From assembly GCA_016703945.1 (NCBI GenBank), contig JADJBC010000059.1:1-64000 (forward strand): a stretch of DNA of 64,000 nucleotides. The letters run 5' to 3'. The notes under the pieces were generated by a model. The model was not told the DNA's origin, ran no database searches, and saw only the letters and a list, made by a program, of their open reading frames with translations. The translations under genes and the position numbers were made by a program. Shown one piece after another: positions 53,247-61,349 of this stretch (position 1 is its first letter; each line of letters opens with the position of its first letter). The stretch is from Candidatus Aalborgicola danicus (GTDB lineage Bacteria > Pseudomonadota > Gammaproteobacteria > Burkholderiales > Burkholderiaceae_C).

Positions 53247-54305
53247 TCAAGGTAACGGAATCAATATCTTGAAATCCGTACGGCCTGGCACGCTGTCGAC
53301 TTCGATCAATCCGTGGTGCTGTTGTACAAAGGTTTGCGCCAATGTCAGCCCCAAGCCGGAGCCACCTTCCCTGCCCGACACCAGCGGATAGAAAATGCGG
53401 TCCTTGATCGAATCTGGCACGCCAGGTCCGTTGTCGATGACATGCAATTCCAATGCCAACCGATAGCGCTGTTTGCCAAAAGTGATCTGACGCAGTACAC
53501 GGGTGCGAAATGTCAGCACGGCGTCACCTTCCTGAATGCGATCCACCAGTGCCTGGCACGCGTTGTGGGCAATGTTCAGCACGGTCTGGATCAGCTGTTC
53601 GTGATCGCCACGAAACTCCGGTATGGACGTGTCATAGTCACGTACCACCTTCAACCCCTTGGGGAACTCGGCCAGTATCAAGGACCGCACACGTTCGCAG
53701 ACCTCATGGATATTGACATCACTGACCATGTGCGGCCGACGGTGCGGCGCCAAGAGACGATCGACCAGACTCTGCAGCCGGTCCGCTTCGTGAATGATGA
53801 CCTGGGTGTATTCGTTCAGGTCTGGTGACTCCATCTCCATCTCCAGCAACTGCGCAGCGCCCCTGATGCCGCCCAAGGGATTCTTGATCTCGTGCGCCAG
53901 GTTGCGAATCAACTCCTTGTTGGTCTGCGCCTGCTCGGCCAGACGTTCTTCACGGTCTTGGCGGGTTTGCTGCTCTAGCGGAATCATCTCAACAATGATG
54001 TCTGAGACAGGCTCCGTCCAACTGATGATGACATGTACGGGCATTGGCTCCGTGCCCATCCGCTTGAGGAAGGCGTCATAACGCAGCACGGCAAATGCAT
54101 TGTCGCGCACGCCATGCAAGGCGGTCTGTAGCAACGAAGGTTCGGTAAACGTGTCGGCTAGGGCGGATCCCACAATGGTGCGCCGCGAAATTCCAAGGGC
54201 GTCTTCCAGCGCTGAGTTAGAAAACTCGACCAAGCCATTGGTCCCCACCACTGCCACCAAAGTGGCAAGAAGGTCAAACGACTGGAACCGGGAAGGTGCG
54301 TCCAA
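53247..54305 (-). CDS. glnL: Nitrogen regulation sensor kinase NtrB
   Basis: 352 residues, cytosolic. A PAS domain (about 10-125: LLATLVAVVGTNGLVEFSNS and more) precedes the H box ELIRNLAHEIKNPLGGIRGA (phospho-His near residue 157), the NtrB-typical form. The ATPase has LIQTVLNIAHNACQAL, HVIDNGPGVPDSIKDRIF and GREGGSGLGLTLAQTFVQQH. It works with PII protein to control NtrC. It sits 31 bp upstream of ntrC and 5 bp after a small periplasmic protein gene. In the operon glnA-orf-ntrB-ntrC the order matches glnA-glnL-glnG except for the inserted small gene. Confidence 0.93.
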   Translation of the reverse strand: MDAPSRFQSFDLLATLVAVVGTNGLVEFSNSALEDALGISRRTIVGSALADTFTEPSLLQTALHGVRDNAFAVLRYDAFLKRMGTEPMPVHVIISWTEPVSDIIVEMIPLEQQTRQDREERLAEQAQTNKELIRNLAHEIKNPLGGIRGAAQLLEMEMESPDLNEYTQVIIHEADRLQSLVDRLLAPHRRPHMVSDVNIHEVCERVRSLILAEFPKGLKVVRDYDTSIPEFRGDHEQLIQTVLNIAHNACQALVDRIQEGDAVLTFRTRVLRQITFGKQRYRLALELHVIDNGPGVPDSIKDRIFYPLVSGREGGSGLGLTLAQTFVQQHHGLIEVDSVPGRTDFKILIPLP

Positions 54306-54310
54306 GCGGC

Positions 54311-54805
54311 TTACTTCGCCGACGACACAGCGGTAGATGGCACTCGCGCCAACTCCCGTCGGATGCCCTCAATGTCCGCCTCATTGCGGCTGATGCTGGC
54401 TTTCAATTCGGCCACACGGTCAAGGTACTTTTGGTGGTTGCGTGTCTCTGGGCCCAGTTTTTCGGGTTCACCACTGTTGTATTCCTTGAGCAATTCAGCA
54501 TGACGTGCTTCCGCTCTCTTTAGTTCAGACTCCAGAATCAAACGGGTATCCGAGTCTTTGGCGCGCTGGTCCGCAGCGTCCACGCGCTGGCCGGCCTGAG
54601 ACGCTGACGCCACTCGCGTACCGACAGACTTTTGAGCCTGCACCACGGTGACATTGCCACCGGAGATCAGCTTGCAATTGCGAGCCTGCCCTTCGGACAC
54701 AGTGTTGGTGTACTCGTTGCCACATCGGTAAATACGATCCTGGGCGAAGCAGGTCGTGGTGGCGACGATCAAAGCCACAAACGGAATCAAATTTGCTGTT
54801 TTCAT
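54311..54805 (-). CDS. Periplasmic coiled-coil protein of unknown function (DUF4124-like N-terminus)
   Basis: About 164 residues from ATG 54805 (MKTANLIPFVALIVATTTCF), with a clear signal peptide ending near CFAQ. Mature text starts DRIYRCGNEYTNTVSEGQAR, somewhat like DUF4124 modules that carry an aromatic-rich strand and a paired Cys. The rest (about 90-155) is a charged coiled coil (LILESELKRAEARHAELLKE, VAELKASISRNEADIEGIRR). Function unknown. It lies between glnA and ntrB and ends 5 bp before ntrB, so it is cotranscribed with the nitrogen regulators; I recall similar genes at this place in related betaproteobacteria. Confidence 0.65.
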   Translation of the reverse strand: MKTANLIPFVALIVATTTCFAQDRIYRCGNEYTNTVSEGQARNCKLISGGNVTVVQAQKSVGTRVASASQAGQRVDAADQRAKDSDTRLILESELKRAEARHAELLKEYNSGEPEKLGPETRNHQKYLDRVAELKASISRNEADIEGIRRELARVPSTAVSSAK

Positions 54806-54924
54806 GCTGTGTCCACGCAACAAGGTGCAGGGCTGGCTCGCCAGTATGCGTTAAAAATATGGCAAACGCAAAATAAGGCTATGTTCATATGCACATTGGA
54901 CCCGCATGGCAACGTTTGGTTTCA

Positions 54925-54958
54925 AATAAAAAGGACGGCAAGTGCCGTCCTTTTTTTT
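54925..54958 (-). terminator. Rho-independent terminator after glnA (works on both strands)
   Basis: A perfect GGACGGCA-2 nt-TGCCGTCC stem (54933-54950) is flanked by TTTTTATTTG on the minus-strand side and by eight T residues on the plus-strand side. It lies about 50 bp after the glnA stop and should end most glnA transcripts, leaving limited read-through into the ntrBC genes. Confidence 0.8.
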
Positions 54959-55002
54959 GGGGAGATGAGCAGATCGCAGCGCGAAGCTCGATTCCTGAAC
55001 AA

Positions 55003-56418
55003 TTACAAAGAGAAATACATGTCGTACTCAACCGGGTGCACCGACATGCGGTAGCGCGTGACTTCGCTCATCTTCAGTTCGATGTAGGCATCAAGCATGG
55101 AGTCGGTGAAGACGCCGCCCTTGGTCAGGAATGCGCGATCCTTGTCCAGGTGTTCCAGCGCCTGATCCAGGCTGTGGCACACGGTTGGTACCTTTGCATC
55201 TTCCTCGGGAGGCAGATGGTAGAGGTCCTTGGTGGCCGCTTCGCCGGGATGGATCTTGTTTTCCACGCCGTCCAGACCCGCCATCAGCAGGGCAGCAAAG
55301 CCCAGGTAAGGGTTCATCAGTGGATCGGGGAAGCGGGCTTCCACGCGACGGCCCTTGGGGTTGGCCACAAACGGAATGCGGATGGAAGCGGAACGGTTCT
55401 TGGCCGAGTAAGCCAGCTTCACAGGCGCTTCGAAGTGGGGAACCAGGCGCTTGTAGCTGTTGGTACCAGGGTTGGTGATGGCGTTCAGGGCACGTGCGTG
55501 CTTGATGATGCCGCCGATGTAGTACAGCGCGAAGTCCGACAGACCTGCGTAGCCGTCGCCAGCGAACAGGTTCTTGCCGTCTTTCCACACCGACTGGTGC
55601 ACGTGCATGCCGGAGCCGTTGTCACCGTGGTAGGGCTTCGGCATGAAGGTAGCCGTCTTGCCGTAGGCGTTGGCCACGTTATGGATCACGTACTTTTGCA
55701 GCATGGTCCAGTCAGCGCGCTCGACCAAAGTGGAGAAGCGGGTACCGATTTCGTTCTGGCCAGCGCCCGCCACTTCGTGGTGGAACACTTCAACCGGAAT
55801 GCCCAGGGATTCAAGGATCAGGGACATCTCGGCGCGCATGTCTTGCGTGCTGTCAACCGGAGGAACGGGGAAGTAGCCGCCCTTGACCGTCGGACGGTGG
55901 CCGCGGTTGCCGCCTTCGAGCTTGGCGCCGGTGTTCCAGGGTGCTTCGTACTCGTCAATTTCGTAGAAGGTGTTGTTGGATTCGGTGCTCCAGCGCACGC
56001 CGTCAAAAATAAAGAACTCGGGCTCAGGACCGAAGTAAGCTGCATCACCGATACCAGAGGCCTTCAGGTAGGCTTCAGCGCGCTTGGCGATGGAGCGGGG
56101 ATCGCGGTCATACGACTTGCCATCGCTGGGCTCAACCACATCACAATTCATGATGATGGTGGTTTCTTCAAAGAAGGGGTCGATGTTGGCCGTGTTGGGG
56201 TCAGGCATCAGCAGCATGTCGGAGGCTTCAATGCCCTTCCAGCCGGCGATGGACGAACCGTCGAAAGCATGGCCCGAGGTGAACTTGTCTTCGTCAAAGT
56301 GCGACACAGGCACTGTGGTGTGCTGTTGCTTGCCGCGGGTATCGGTGAAACGGAAGTCAACAAACTTGACTTCGTTCTCTTTCACCATCTTCATCACGTC
56401 TGCGACGGTCTTGGCCAT
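55003..56418 (-). CDS. glnA: Glutamine synthetase type I
   Basis: 471 residues from ATG 56418 with AGGAG upstream. Makes glutamine from glutamate, ammonia and ATP. Metal and substrate motifs include HAFDGSSIAGWKGIEASDML, FGPEPEFFIFD, the histidine-containing HHEVAGAGQNEIGTRFS, and KPYHGDNGSGMHVHQSVWKD. The adenylylation site is the Tyr in ATKDLYHLPPEED, so activity is probably controlled by GlnE. Transcription is controlled from the sigma-54 promoter at 56476-56493 with an NtrC site further up; the ntrBC genes lie downstream. Confidence 0.97.
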   Translation of the reverse strand: MAKTVADVMKMVKENEVKFVDFRFTDTRGKQQHTTVPVSHFDEDKFTSGHAFDGSSIAGWKGIEASDMLLMPDPNTANIDPFFEETTIIMNCDVVEPSDGKSYDRDPRSIAKRAEAYLKASGIGDAAYFGPEPEFFIFDGVRWSTESNNTFYEIDEYEAPWNTGAKLEGGNRGHRPTVKGGYFPVPPVDSTQDMRAEMSLILESLGIPVEVFHHEVAGAGQNEIGTRFSTLVERADWTMLQKYVIHNVANAYGKTATFMPKPYHGDNGSGMHVHQSVWKDGKNLFAGDGYAGLSDFALYYIGGIIKHARALNAITNPGTNSYKRLVPHFEAPVKLAYSAKNRSASIRIPFVANPKGRRVEARFPDPLMNPYLGFAALLMAGLDGVENKIHPGEAATKDLYHLPPEEDAKVPTVCHSLDQALEHLDKDRAFLTKGGVFTDSMLDAYIELKMSEVTRYRMSVHPVEYDMYFSL

Positions 56419-56475
56419 CAAATACTCCTGTTACAAAAAAATGCGCACGATTGTTAGAAACTTGCCCGATCCACA

Positions 56476-56493
56476 ATGCAGCTTTTGTGCCAG
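56476..56493 (-). promoter_or_regulatory. Sigma-54 promoter of glnA
   Basis: On the minus strand CTGGCAC (56493-56487), then at the exact spacing TGCA (56480-56477), with 10 bp between GG and GC. This is a strong match to TGGCAC-N5-TTGC. The predicted leader is about 47 nt. Confidence 0.8.
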
Positions 56494-56544
56494 CTGACGA
56501 TACGGAATCTAATTTTGCGGGGTGCCTCTATTTTGCCCTTTTAA

Positions 56545-56572
56545 AACATAAATTCACCTTACGGTGAGTCAA
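56545..56572 (-). promoter_or_regulatory. Candidate sigma-70 promoter with palindrome upstream of glnA
   Basis: TTGACT (56572-56567) and TATGTT (56550-56545) are spaced 16 bp. The spacer holds TCACC-GTAA-GGTGA (56554-56567), a 5-bp inverted repeat that could be an operator. This would give basal glnA expression in nitrogen-rich conditions. Confidence 0.4.
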
Positions 56573-56643
56573 AGTAAAAAGAACGAAATTGGTTCATAAC
56601 CCCGATAAATCAGCATCCGCACCAAAATAAAGAATTTCACCAT

Positions 56644-56659
56644 TGCACTTATTTGGTGC
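56644..56659. promoter_or_regulatory. NtrC binding site upstream of glnA
   Basis: TGCACT-TATTT-GGTGC matches the NtrC dyad GCACY-N5-RGTGC. A second GCACC half-site is at 56619-56623. The site is about 180 bp upstream of the predicted sigma-54 start, a normal enhancer distance, and lies just after the stop of the neighbouring gene. Confidence 0.65.
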
Positions 56660-56663
56660 CTCT

Positions 56664-57515
56664 TCAGTTTCGCACCAATTCAGGGCCCAATCGCACTGAA
56701 AAACCTTTGAGGCCTTTGAGCAACGATGCAAAAGCAGCGGTTACGGCGTCTGGAGAACCCTTCACACCCAATTCGATGTGTTTGCCATACTCGGGGTGGT
56801 CCACGCTGGGCAGGCTGAACACCTTGACCGCATGTTGCACTTCAATTTGTTCCATCAAAGGTGTCAAAGTCGCTTCCATCGCGCCGAAAACAATGACCGA
56901 CTGCTCCATCCAGGCGCCACGTACAAAAAGACCGGAGTAAAAAGTGTCCAGCACCCACGCCATCATGGGATGGGCCATCACCGGAAAACCGGGAACAAAG
57001 TAAATTCCGCGCGGTTGTTCGTCATCGGATTCCCCCTCCGAGAGGAGGTTTCCACCCGCAGGAGACGCGCAAAAGAAACCGGGAATTTTGTTGAAGGGGT
57101 TGGGGATTGTTGTTGCGCCAACGGGAAACACACCCATGTTCAGGCGGTGCAGGTTATCGCTGCGGTCTGGCTCATAGGAAACGCCCTGCTCGCGCGCAAT
57201 GTCCTGCATACGCTCCCGGATCAGCAACTCGGCCTCGGGATGCAACACCAGTCCCCGCCCTAGCGCCTTGGCAGCGCACTGGCGTGTGTGGTCGTCCGGT
57301 GTGGCCCCAATACCGCCGAAAGAAAAAATCACGTCGCCCGACGCAAAACCACGCGCCAACGCAGCGGTGATGCGGTCTGGCGCGTCGCCCACGTAGTCGG
57401 CATAGGCCAACTGCAAACCCCGTTCTGCCAACAGTTCAATGGCTTTGGCCAGATGCTTGTCGGCACGTTTACCCGACAGGATTTCGTCACCGATGATGAG
57501 TATTCCAAAATTCAC
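56664..57515 (-). CDS. Molybdopterin-binding (CinA N-terminal/MoaB-like) domain protein
   Basis: 283 residues. The MoCF-binding fold starts MNFGILIIGDEILSGKRADK, with the signature FSFGGIGATPDDHTRQCAAK at about residues 84-103, as in the N-terminal half of CinA. The C-terminal half (from about 170) contains GIYFVPGFPVMAHPMMAWVL, corresponding to the pyrophosphatase-like part (COG1058). The CinA nicotinamide-deamidase domain is absent, so this is the short, stand-alone form whose role is not settled. It ends just before the NtrC site of glnA. Confidence 0.85.
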   Translation of the reverse strand: MNFGILIIGDEILSGKRADKHLAKAIELLAERGLQLAYADYVGDAPDRITAALARGFASGDVIFSFGGIGATPDDHTRQCAAKALGRGLVLHPEAELLIRERMQDIAREQGVSYEPDRSDNLHRLNMGVFPVGATTIPNPFNKIPGFFCASPAGGNLLSEGESDDEQPRGIYFVPGFPVMAHPMMAWVLDTFYSGLFVRGAWMEQSVIVFGAMEATLTPLMEQIEVQHAVKVFSLPSVDHPEYGKHIELGVKGSPDAVTAAFASLLKGLKGFSVRLGPELVRN

Positions 57516-57518
57516 GGC

Positions 57519-58406
57519 TCACTCCTTGGAGATCAGTAATGGTGAGGAGGCTTCGGGAGGTGCGTCGAGCAAACCCGCTGCGGCTTCGTCAACTTCCTGT
57601 TGGGTGGCACTACGCTCGTTGCGCAAGGCCTGCAATGCGGCCAGGCAATAGTGGGTAAACCAGAGCGACGAAAACGCAAACACCAGTGTGTAAATCCAGA
57701 TCGCCAAGGGCACCAGAATGACAAATGCGGCCGCAAACAAAACCCCCGACGCCCACACCAGGCTGGGGGCTGCGCCCAAATACCCTGCCAGCACCCCCAT
57801 GCCAAGCAACTGTGCCCTGTGTCGCGTCAAAAGGGTCCGACGCTCCTCGTTGTCGGCATGTTGCGCGAGCGCATCAAAGGCCATCACCCGGTAGGTCAAC
57901 CAACCCCAGATCAGCGGCGGCAAGACCAGCACCAGCGGCGGCACAAACCACAAAGGAATCGACACCAGCATGGCCACCAGCGCCATCAGGGTTGACCCCA
58001 GCGACCAGGTCACGCTGTGCAGGAACGAAGCGCCCTTGCGTTCCTCCAAAGCGGCAAAGCGGCGCAGGGCCACCAGACGAACCAAAAAGGGGGTCATTAA
58101 TAGCGCCACGACCAGCAGTGACACCACAACAATGAGCGGCGTAACGGTAAACACCACAATCAGCGGCGGCAACACGATTTTGAACCGCCCCCAACCGACA
58201 CTGTCCAGCCAGGCCCAGCCACTGTTCACAAAGGCCGACGACTCCAGCACGCGGCGCACCTGGTCCAGGGCGTCATCCCAAAACAGGTAGCCGAGACCCA
58301 CCGTCAGACCAATCACGAGAACCAGGGGCAATAAGGACAACAAAACGACCCGGGGCCGCAGGCAATAGGCCACCGCGCGCCAAAAGGAATCAAAAAGCAG
58401 GTTCAT
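57519..58406 (-). CDS. EI24-domain inner-membrane protein (CysZ-like)
   Basis: 295 residues with about six hydrophobic segments: VVLLSLLPLVLVIGLTVGLG, FKIVLPPLIVVFTVTPLIVV, STLMALVAMLVSIPLWFVPP, ASGVLFAAAFVILVPLAIWI and others. The layout is that of the EI24/CysZ family, which includes sulfate permeases, but no sulfate assimilation gene is near, so the function is open. The C-terminus is a short acidic tail. It lies 3 bp before the molybdopterin-binding protein gene and is probably in one operon with it. Confidence 0.75.
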   Translation of the reverse strand: MNLLFDSFWRAVAYCLRPRVVLLSLLPLVLVIGLTVGLGYLFWDDALDQVRRVLESSAFVNSGWAWLDSVGWGRFKIVLPPLIVVFTVTPLIVVVSLLVVALLMTPFLVRLVALRRFAALEERKGASFLHSVTWSLGSTLMALVAMLVSIPLWFVPPLVLVLPPLIWGWLTYRVMAFDALAQHADNEERRTLLTRHRAQLLGMGVLAGYLGAAPSLVWASGVLFAAAFVILVPLAIWIYTLVFAFSSLWFTHYCLAALQALRNERSATQQEVDEAAAGLLDAPPEASSPLLISKE

Positions 58407-58435
58407 GTATCAAGCATAACGCTGCACCGCGTTGG

Positions 58436-59416
58436 TCAGGCGCGTCCGGCGAGCCGTTTGAGGCCCAACCATTGCTGGCTCCAGAAGCCACGGCCATAGT
58501 CCCTGCCCTGCTCTACCTGATCACGGACTCCGGTGGGATCAAAGCGGTATTCGAAATTGGCGGTGCCAAACAGCATGTCCCACCAGGGCAGCAGGACACC
58601 AAAGTTATGCCCCCCCAAACGGACGGCCCCCACGCTTGCCGCTGGAGATTCATGCCCGATGCCAACGGCATGGTGCAGCCGGTGAAAACGCGGGCTGATC
58701 CACAAACGCTCGCACACGCGGCCAAACCACAGGCGCAGGTTGGCGTGCTGAAAACTCTCACTGAGCTGTGTGAACGCCGTGATGGCCACAAACTGGCCCG
58801 GCGCCATGCCAATCATCTGCGCCAGTACGACCAACAGGCAGTCGCGCAGCAAGTCATCCAGCAGATGGTTTCGGTTGTCACTCCACATCGTCATTTGCCG
58901 TTGGGCGTGGTGCAGCGAGTGCAACTTCCACCACCATTCAAAATGGTGCTGGCTGCGATGCAACCAGTAATCAAAGAAATCCAGTATTACCAGATAGATC
59001 AGCAAACTGACGGCCGGTTGATCGGAGACGCCGGGCCAAAACGCGTCCAGGTGAAAGGTTTGCCATCCCGCCACACGCAAGGCACCAAAGACCTCATCGA
59101 ACCACGGAGTTACGGCAAAAAACAAAACCACCCTGAACAGCCCCAGACGATGCACCACGGTGTAGAGGATGTCCGTGCGGATCGTGGCCCTGTCGGTCAC
59201 CGCTTCCACCGGTCGCCAGCGTTGCAATGGACCCACCACGGCCACCAGCACCGCGATCTGGATCAACCCGACCAACAACCAGCCTGTGGCTCCAAAACCG
59301 TCTTCCAACAGGTTGGCCAAACCCAACCAAAACATCAGCGGTTGAATGAGCGATTCAAACATCCACTGTTGGACTTCTGAAAACCCGTCGGCAAAGGCTT
59401 CAATGAAAGAGTTCAT
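58436..59416 (-). CDS. Fatty acid hydroxylase/sterol desaturase family protein
   Basis: 326 residues. The di-iron histidine boxes are DYWLHRSQHHFEWWW (about residues 150-164), KLHSLHHAQRQM (about 165-175) and SPRFHRLHHAVGIGH (about 243-257). Four or so membrane helices precede and surround them (LLVGLIQIAVLVAVVGPLQR, VSLLIYLVILDFFDYWLH). It hydroxylates or desaturates a lipid with O2; the substrate is not deducible. It starts 29 bp from the polysaccharide deacetylase stop. Confidence 0.85.
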   Translation of the reverse strand: MNSFIEAFADGFSEVQQWMFESLIQPLMFWLGLANLLEDGFGATGWLLVGLIQIAVLVAVVGPLQRWRPVEAVTDRATIRTDILYTVVHRLGLFRVVLFFAVTPWFDEVFGALRVAGWQTFHLDAFWPGVSDQPAVSLLIYLVILDFFDYWLHRSQHHFEWWWKLHSLHHAQRQMTMWSDNRNHLLDDLLRDCLLVVLAQMIGMAPGQFVAITAFTQLSESFQHANLRLWFGRVCERLWISPRFHRLHHAVGIGHESPAASVGAVRLGGHNFGVLLPWWDMLFGTANFEYRFDPTGVRDQVEQGRDYGRGFWSQQWLGLKRLAGRA

Positions 59417-59445
59417 GCGTTAAACAATATCAATTGCCCGGCAGT

Positions 59446-60267
59446 TTAACGACCGTCATTCGCAATCCACTGTTGATAGCGGGGGTGCTCACGCAGGGTC
59501 TGGAAACAAAAACCCTTGGCCTTGAGGCCAACAATCAAGGGCTCCAGCACGCTCGGTGCCCATGGATCTTTGCGCGACCAGATTCCCAGGTGGGCCATCA
59601 GAATATCGCCCGATCGAATGTCCCGCAGGGCCTTGGCAAGCAACGCCGCGTTGCTGAACGTTTCGCTGGGTAACTCGTCGCCCAAGAAGCCAGCCGGGGC
59701 CCAACCCACGTGTGCGTACCCGCAGTCTTTGGCGGCTGCCAGTAGCCGTACCGAGGTTTTGCCACCGGGCGCACGAAACAGCGGCAAGGGCTTTTTTCCG
59801 GTCATCTGCTGCAAACGCGTGGTGGCTTGGTCAAGTTGGGCGCAGTAGGTTTTGGCGTCCCAGATTAGGTCGTGACCCGCCTGAGGCCCTGCCGATGGCC
59901 GAATGCGAAAACGCCCATCCTGGCCAGGCATATCGGCACGCCAGTAAGCATGGTCATAGGTGTGGGACGCAAATTCGTGACCTTCGGCGGCGCGCGCCTT
60001 CCACCACGGTGCCCAGTGCGTGCCCAACGTGCCGTCACCCTGCTTGGTGCGTTCATTCGCAGCAAAAAAGGTGACTTTGACAGCCTGGCGGTTCAGGACG
60101 TCGGCCACCAGTTCGGCGATGTCCATGTGGCCGGTGTCGAGCGTCAAATACAAGGGTTTGTCACAAGACGTTTGGCCTGCAGCCCCCGCAGAACCTGCGC
60201 AAGCAGCTATCAAAACAATAGCAAATGGACGGAGACGCCAGACCACTTGGGGCCCCTTAAGCACCAC
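59446..60267 (-). CDS. Polysaccharide deacetylase (NodB homology) with repeat-derived signal peptide
   Basis: 273 residues from GTG 60267, which overlaps the stop of the upstream beta-propeller gene by 1 bp. The catalytic domain starts KPLYLTLDTGHMDIAELVAD. The metal-binding His pair lies in EFASHTYDHAYWRADMPGQD, and the RAPGGKTSVRLLAAAKDCGY and LMAHLGIWS segments are typical of the NodB fold. The first motif reads TLDTGH where most members have TFDDGP, so a catalytic Asp may be missing (the first of the usual DD pair is present). Residues 16-31 (AIVLIAACAGSAGAAG), the signal-peptide core, are encoded exactly by a copy of the 49-bp dispersed repeat. It deacetylates or acts on some extracytoplasmic glycan; the substrate is unknown. 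Confidence 0.8.
   Translation of the reverse strand: MVLKGPQVVWRLRPFAIVLIAACAGSAGAAGQTSCDKPLYLTLDTGHMDIAELVADVLNRQAVKVTFFAANERTKQGDGTLGTHWAPWWKARAAEGHEFASHTYDHAYWRADMPGQDGRFRIRPSAGPQAGHDLIWDAKTYCAQLDQATTRLQQMTGKKPLPLFRAPGGKTSVRLLAAAKDCGYAHVGWAPAGFLGDELPSETFSNAALLAKALRDIRSGDILMAHLGIWSRKDPWAPSVLEPLIVGLKAKGFCFQTLREHPRYQQWIANDGR
60174..60222 (-). repeat. 49-bp dispersed repeat, copy G, inside a coding sequence
   Basis: Minus strand: GCTAT-7 nt-ATAGC-TGCTTGCGCA-7 nt-CGGGGGCTGCAGGCC. It is in perfect register with copies B and C and retains all conserved blocks, yet lies wholly within the polysaccharide deacetylase reading frame, in the frame giving a hydrophobic Ala-rich peptide. Confidence 0.8.
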
Positions 60268-61295
60268 TATTGCCGCGCTGCATGGTCCAGCGTCCAGACA
60301 CCATGGGGCGATTTGCCGACCTTGATCTGGCGCACCACCTTGCGGCTGGCAATATCTATCACCGAGAGTTTGCCGGCCCAGCGTGACGCCAGGTACATCG
60401 TGGCACCGTCGGTGGAGATGTCCATGTCATCGGGACCACTGGGCCCCGGCAAGGTGTCCACCACCGTCATCGTGCTGTAGTCGATCTTGCTGATGGTGTT
60501 GGCCACCCGGTTGCTGACAAACACATGGCGTTTGTCCCCTGCGGCCCGAAAGGAATGTGCGCCTTTGCCGGTCTTGATCAGTTGCACCATCTTGGGCGCT
60601 GCGCCGGACACGTCGTACACCTCCACGCCGTCGCCGCCCGTCAAACGGACCAGCAAGAACTTGTTATCCGGTGTGCCAAACACGTCCGCCGGCATGGCAC
60701 CGGTCTTGGTGCGCCATTTCAGGGTCTGCGTTGCCAAATCGATGGCCACCAACTCATCACTGTCCTGCATGGTGCTGTAGACCGTGGTGCTCAGGGTATC
60801 GATCCACAGGTGGCTGGGCGTCTTGGCGGTGGGCAGGCGTTTGACCAGGGTCACGTCGTTGCCGTCCCAGCGGTAAATATCAACGTGGTTCAGACGGTTG
60901 GCGGCTGTTACAAACCACTTCATGTCGGGCGAAAAACGCAACTGGTAGGGGTCCACAATGCCGCGCACGGTGCGCTGCACTTCCGCGGTCTTGGGGTCAA
61001 CAAAGGTCAGTGAATCACTCAACGCATTGGCCACGATCAGCGACTTCTGGTCCGGCGTCATGTACAGGTGGTGTGGTTCTTTGCCGGTGGCGATGCGTTT
61101 GGTCTCTTTCCAGGTGGTTTGGTCGATCACGCTGATGGTGGCGTCCAGAGAGTTGAGAACAAACACCGGGTAGGGCTGCGCAAGCGCGATCGCGGGTGTC
61201 AGGGTGGACAGCAGAACGGCCAGTGGTGCCAGACAGGTCAACAGAACGGATCGGGGGGCAGGATTTGGGGAAATGGGGGAGGCAAGGGTCTTCAC
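60267..61295 (-). CDS. YncE-like beta-propeller protein (YVTN repeats), secreted
   Basis: 342 residues with a signal peptide (LLTCLAPLAVLLSTLTPAIA, cleaved near ALAQ). The mature part is a seven-bladed propeller of repeats such as YPVFVLNSLDATISVIDQTT, SLIVANALSDSLTFVDPKTA, HVFVSNRVANTISKIDYSTM and MYLASRWAGKLSVIDIASRK. Such proteins often accompany cytochromes or envelope enzymes; the role is unknown. The stop overlaps the deacetylase GTG by 1 bp, so translation is coupled and the two products probably work together in the periplasm. Confidence 0.8.
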   Translation of the reverse strand: MKTLASPISPNPAPRSVLLTCLAPLAVLLSTLTPAIALAQPYPVFVLNSLDATISVIDQTTWKETKRIATGKEPHHLYMTPDQKSLIVANALSDSLTFVDPKTAEVQRTVRGIVDPYQLRFSPDMKWFVTAANRLNHVDIYRWDGNDVTLVKRLPTAKTPSHLWIDTLSTTVYSTMQDSDELVAIDLATQTLKWRTKTGAMPADVFGTPDNKFLLVRLTGGDGVEVYDVSGAAPKMVQLIKTGKGAHSFRAAGDKRHVFVSNRVANTISKIDYSTMTVVDTLPGPSGPDDMDISTDGATMYLASRWAGKLSVIDIASRKVVRQIKVGKSPHGVWTLDHAARQ

Positions 61296-61349
61296 GGGCT
61301 ATCACTTTTCGGGTAACCGACAAGTTTAGCCGCCAACTTGGTACTTTCC

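Noticed and set aside
54889..56457. Plus-strand open frame of 522 residues opposite glnA
   Set aside because: Antisense shadow of the highly conserved glnA gene; GC-rich third positions keep the opposite strand open.
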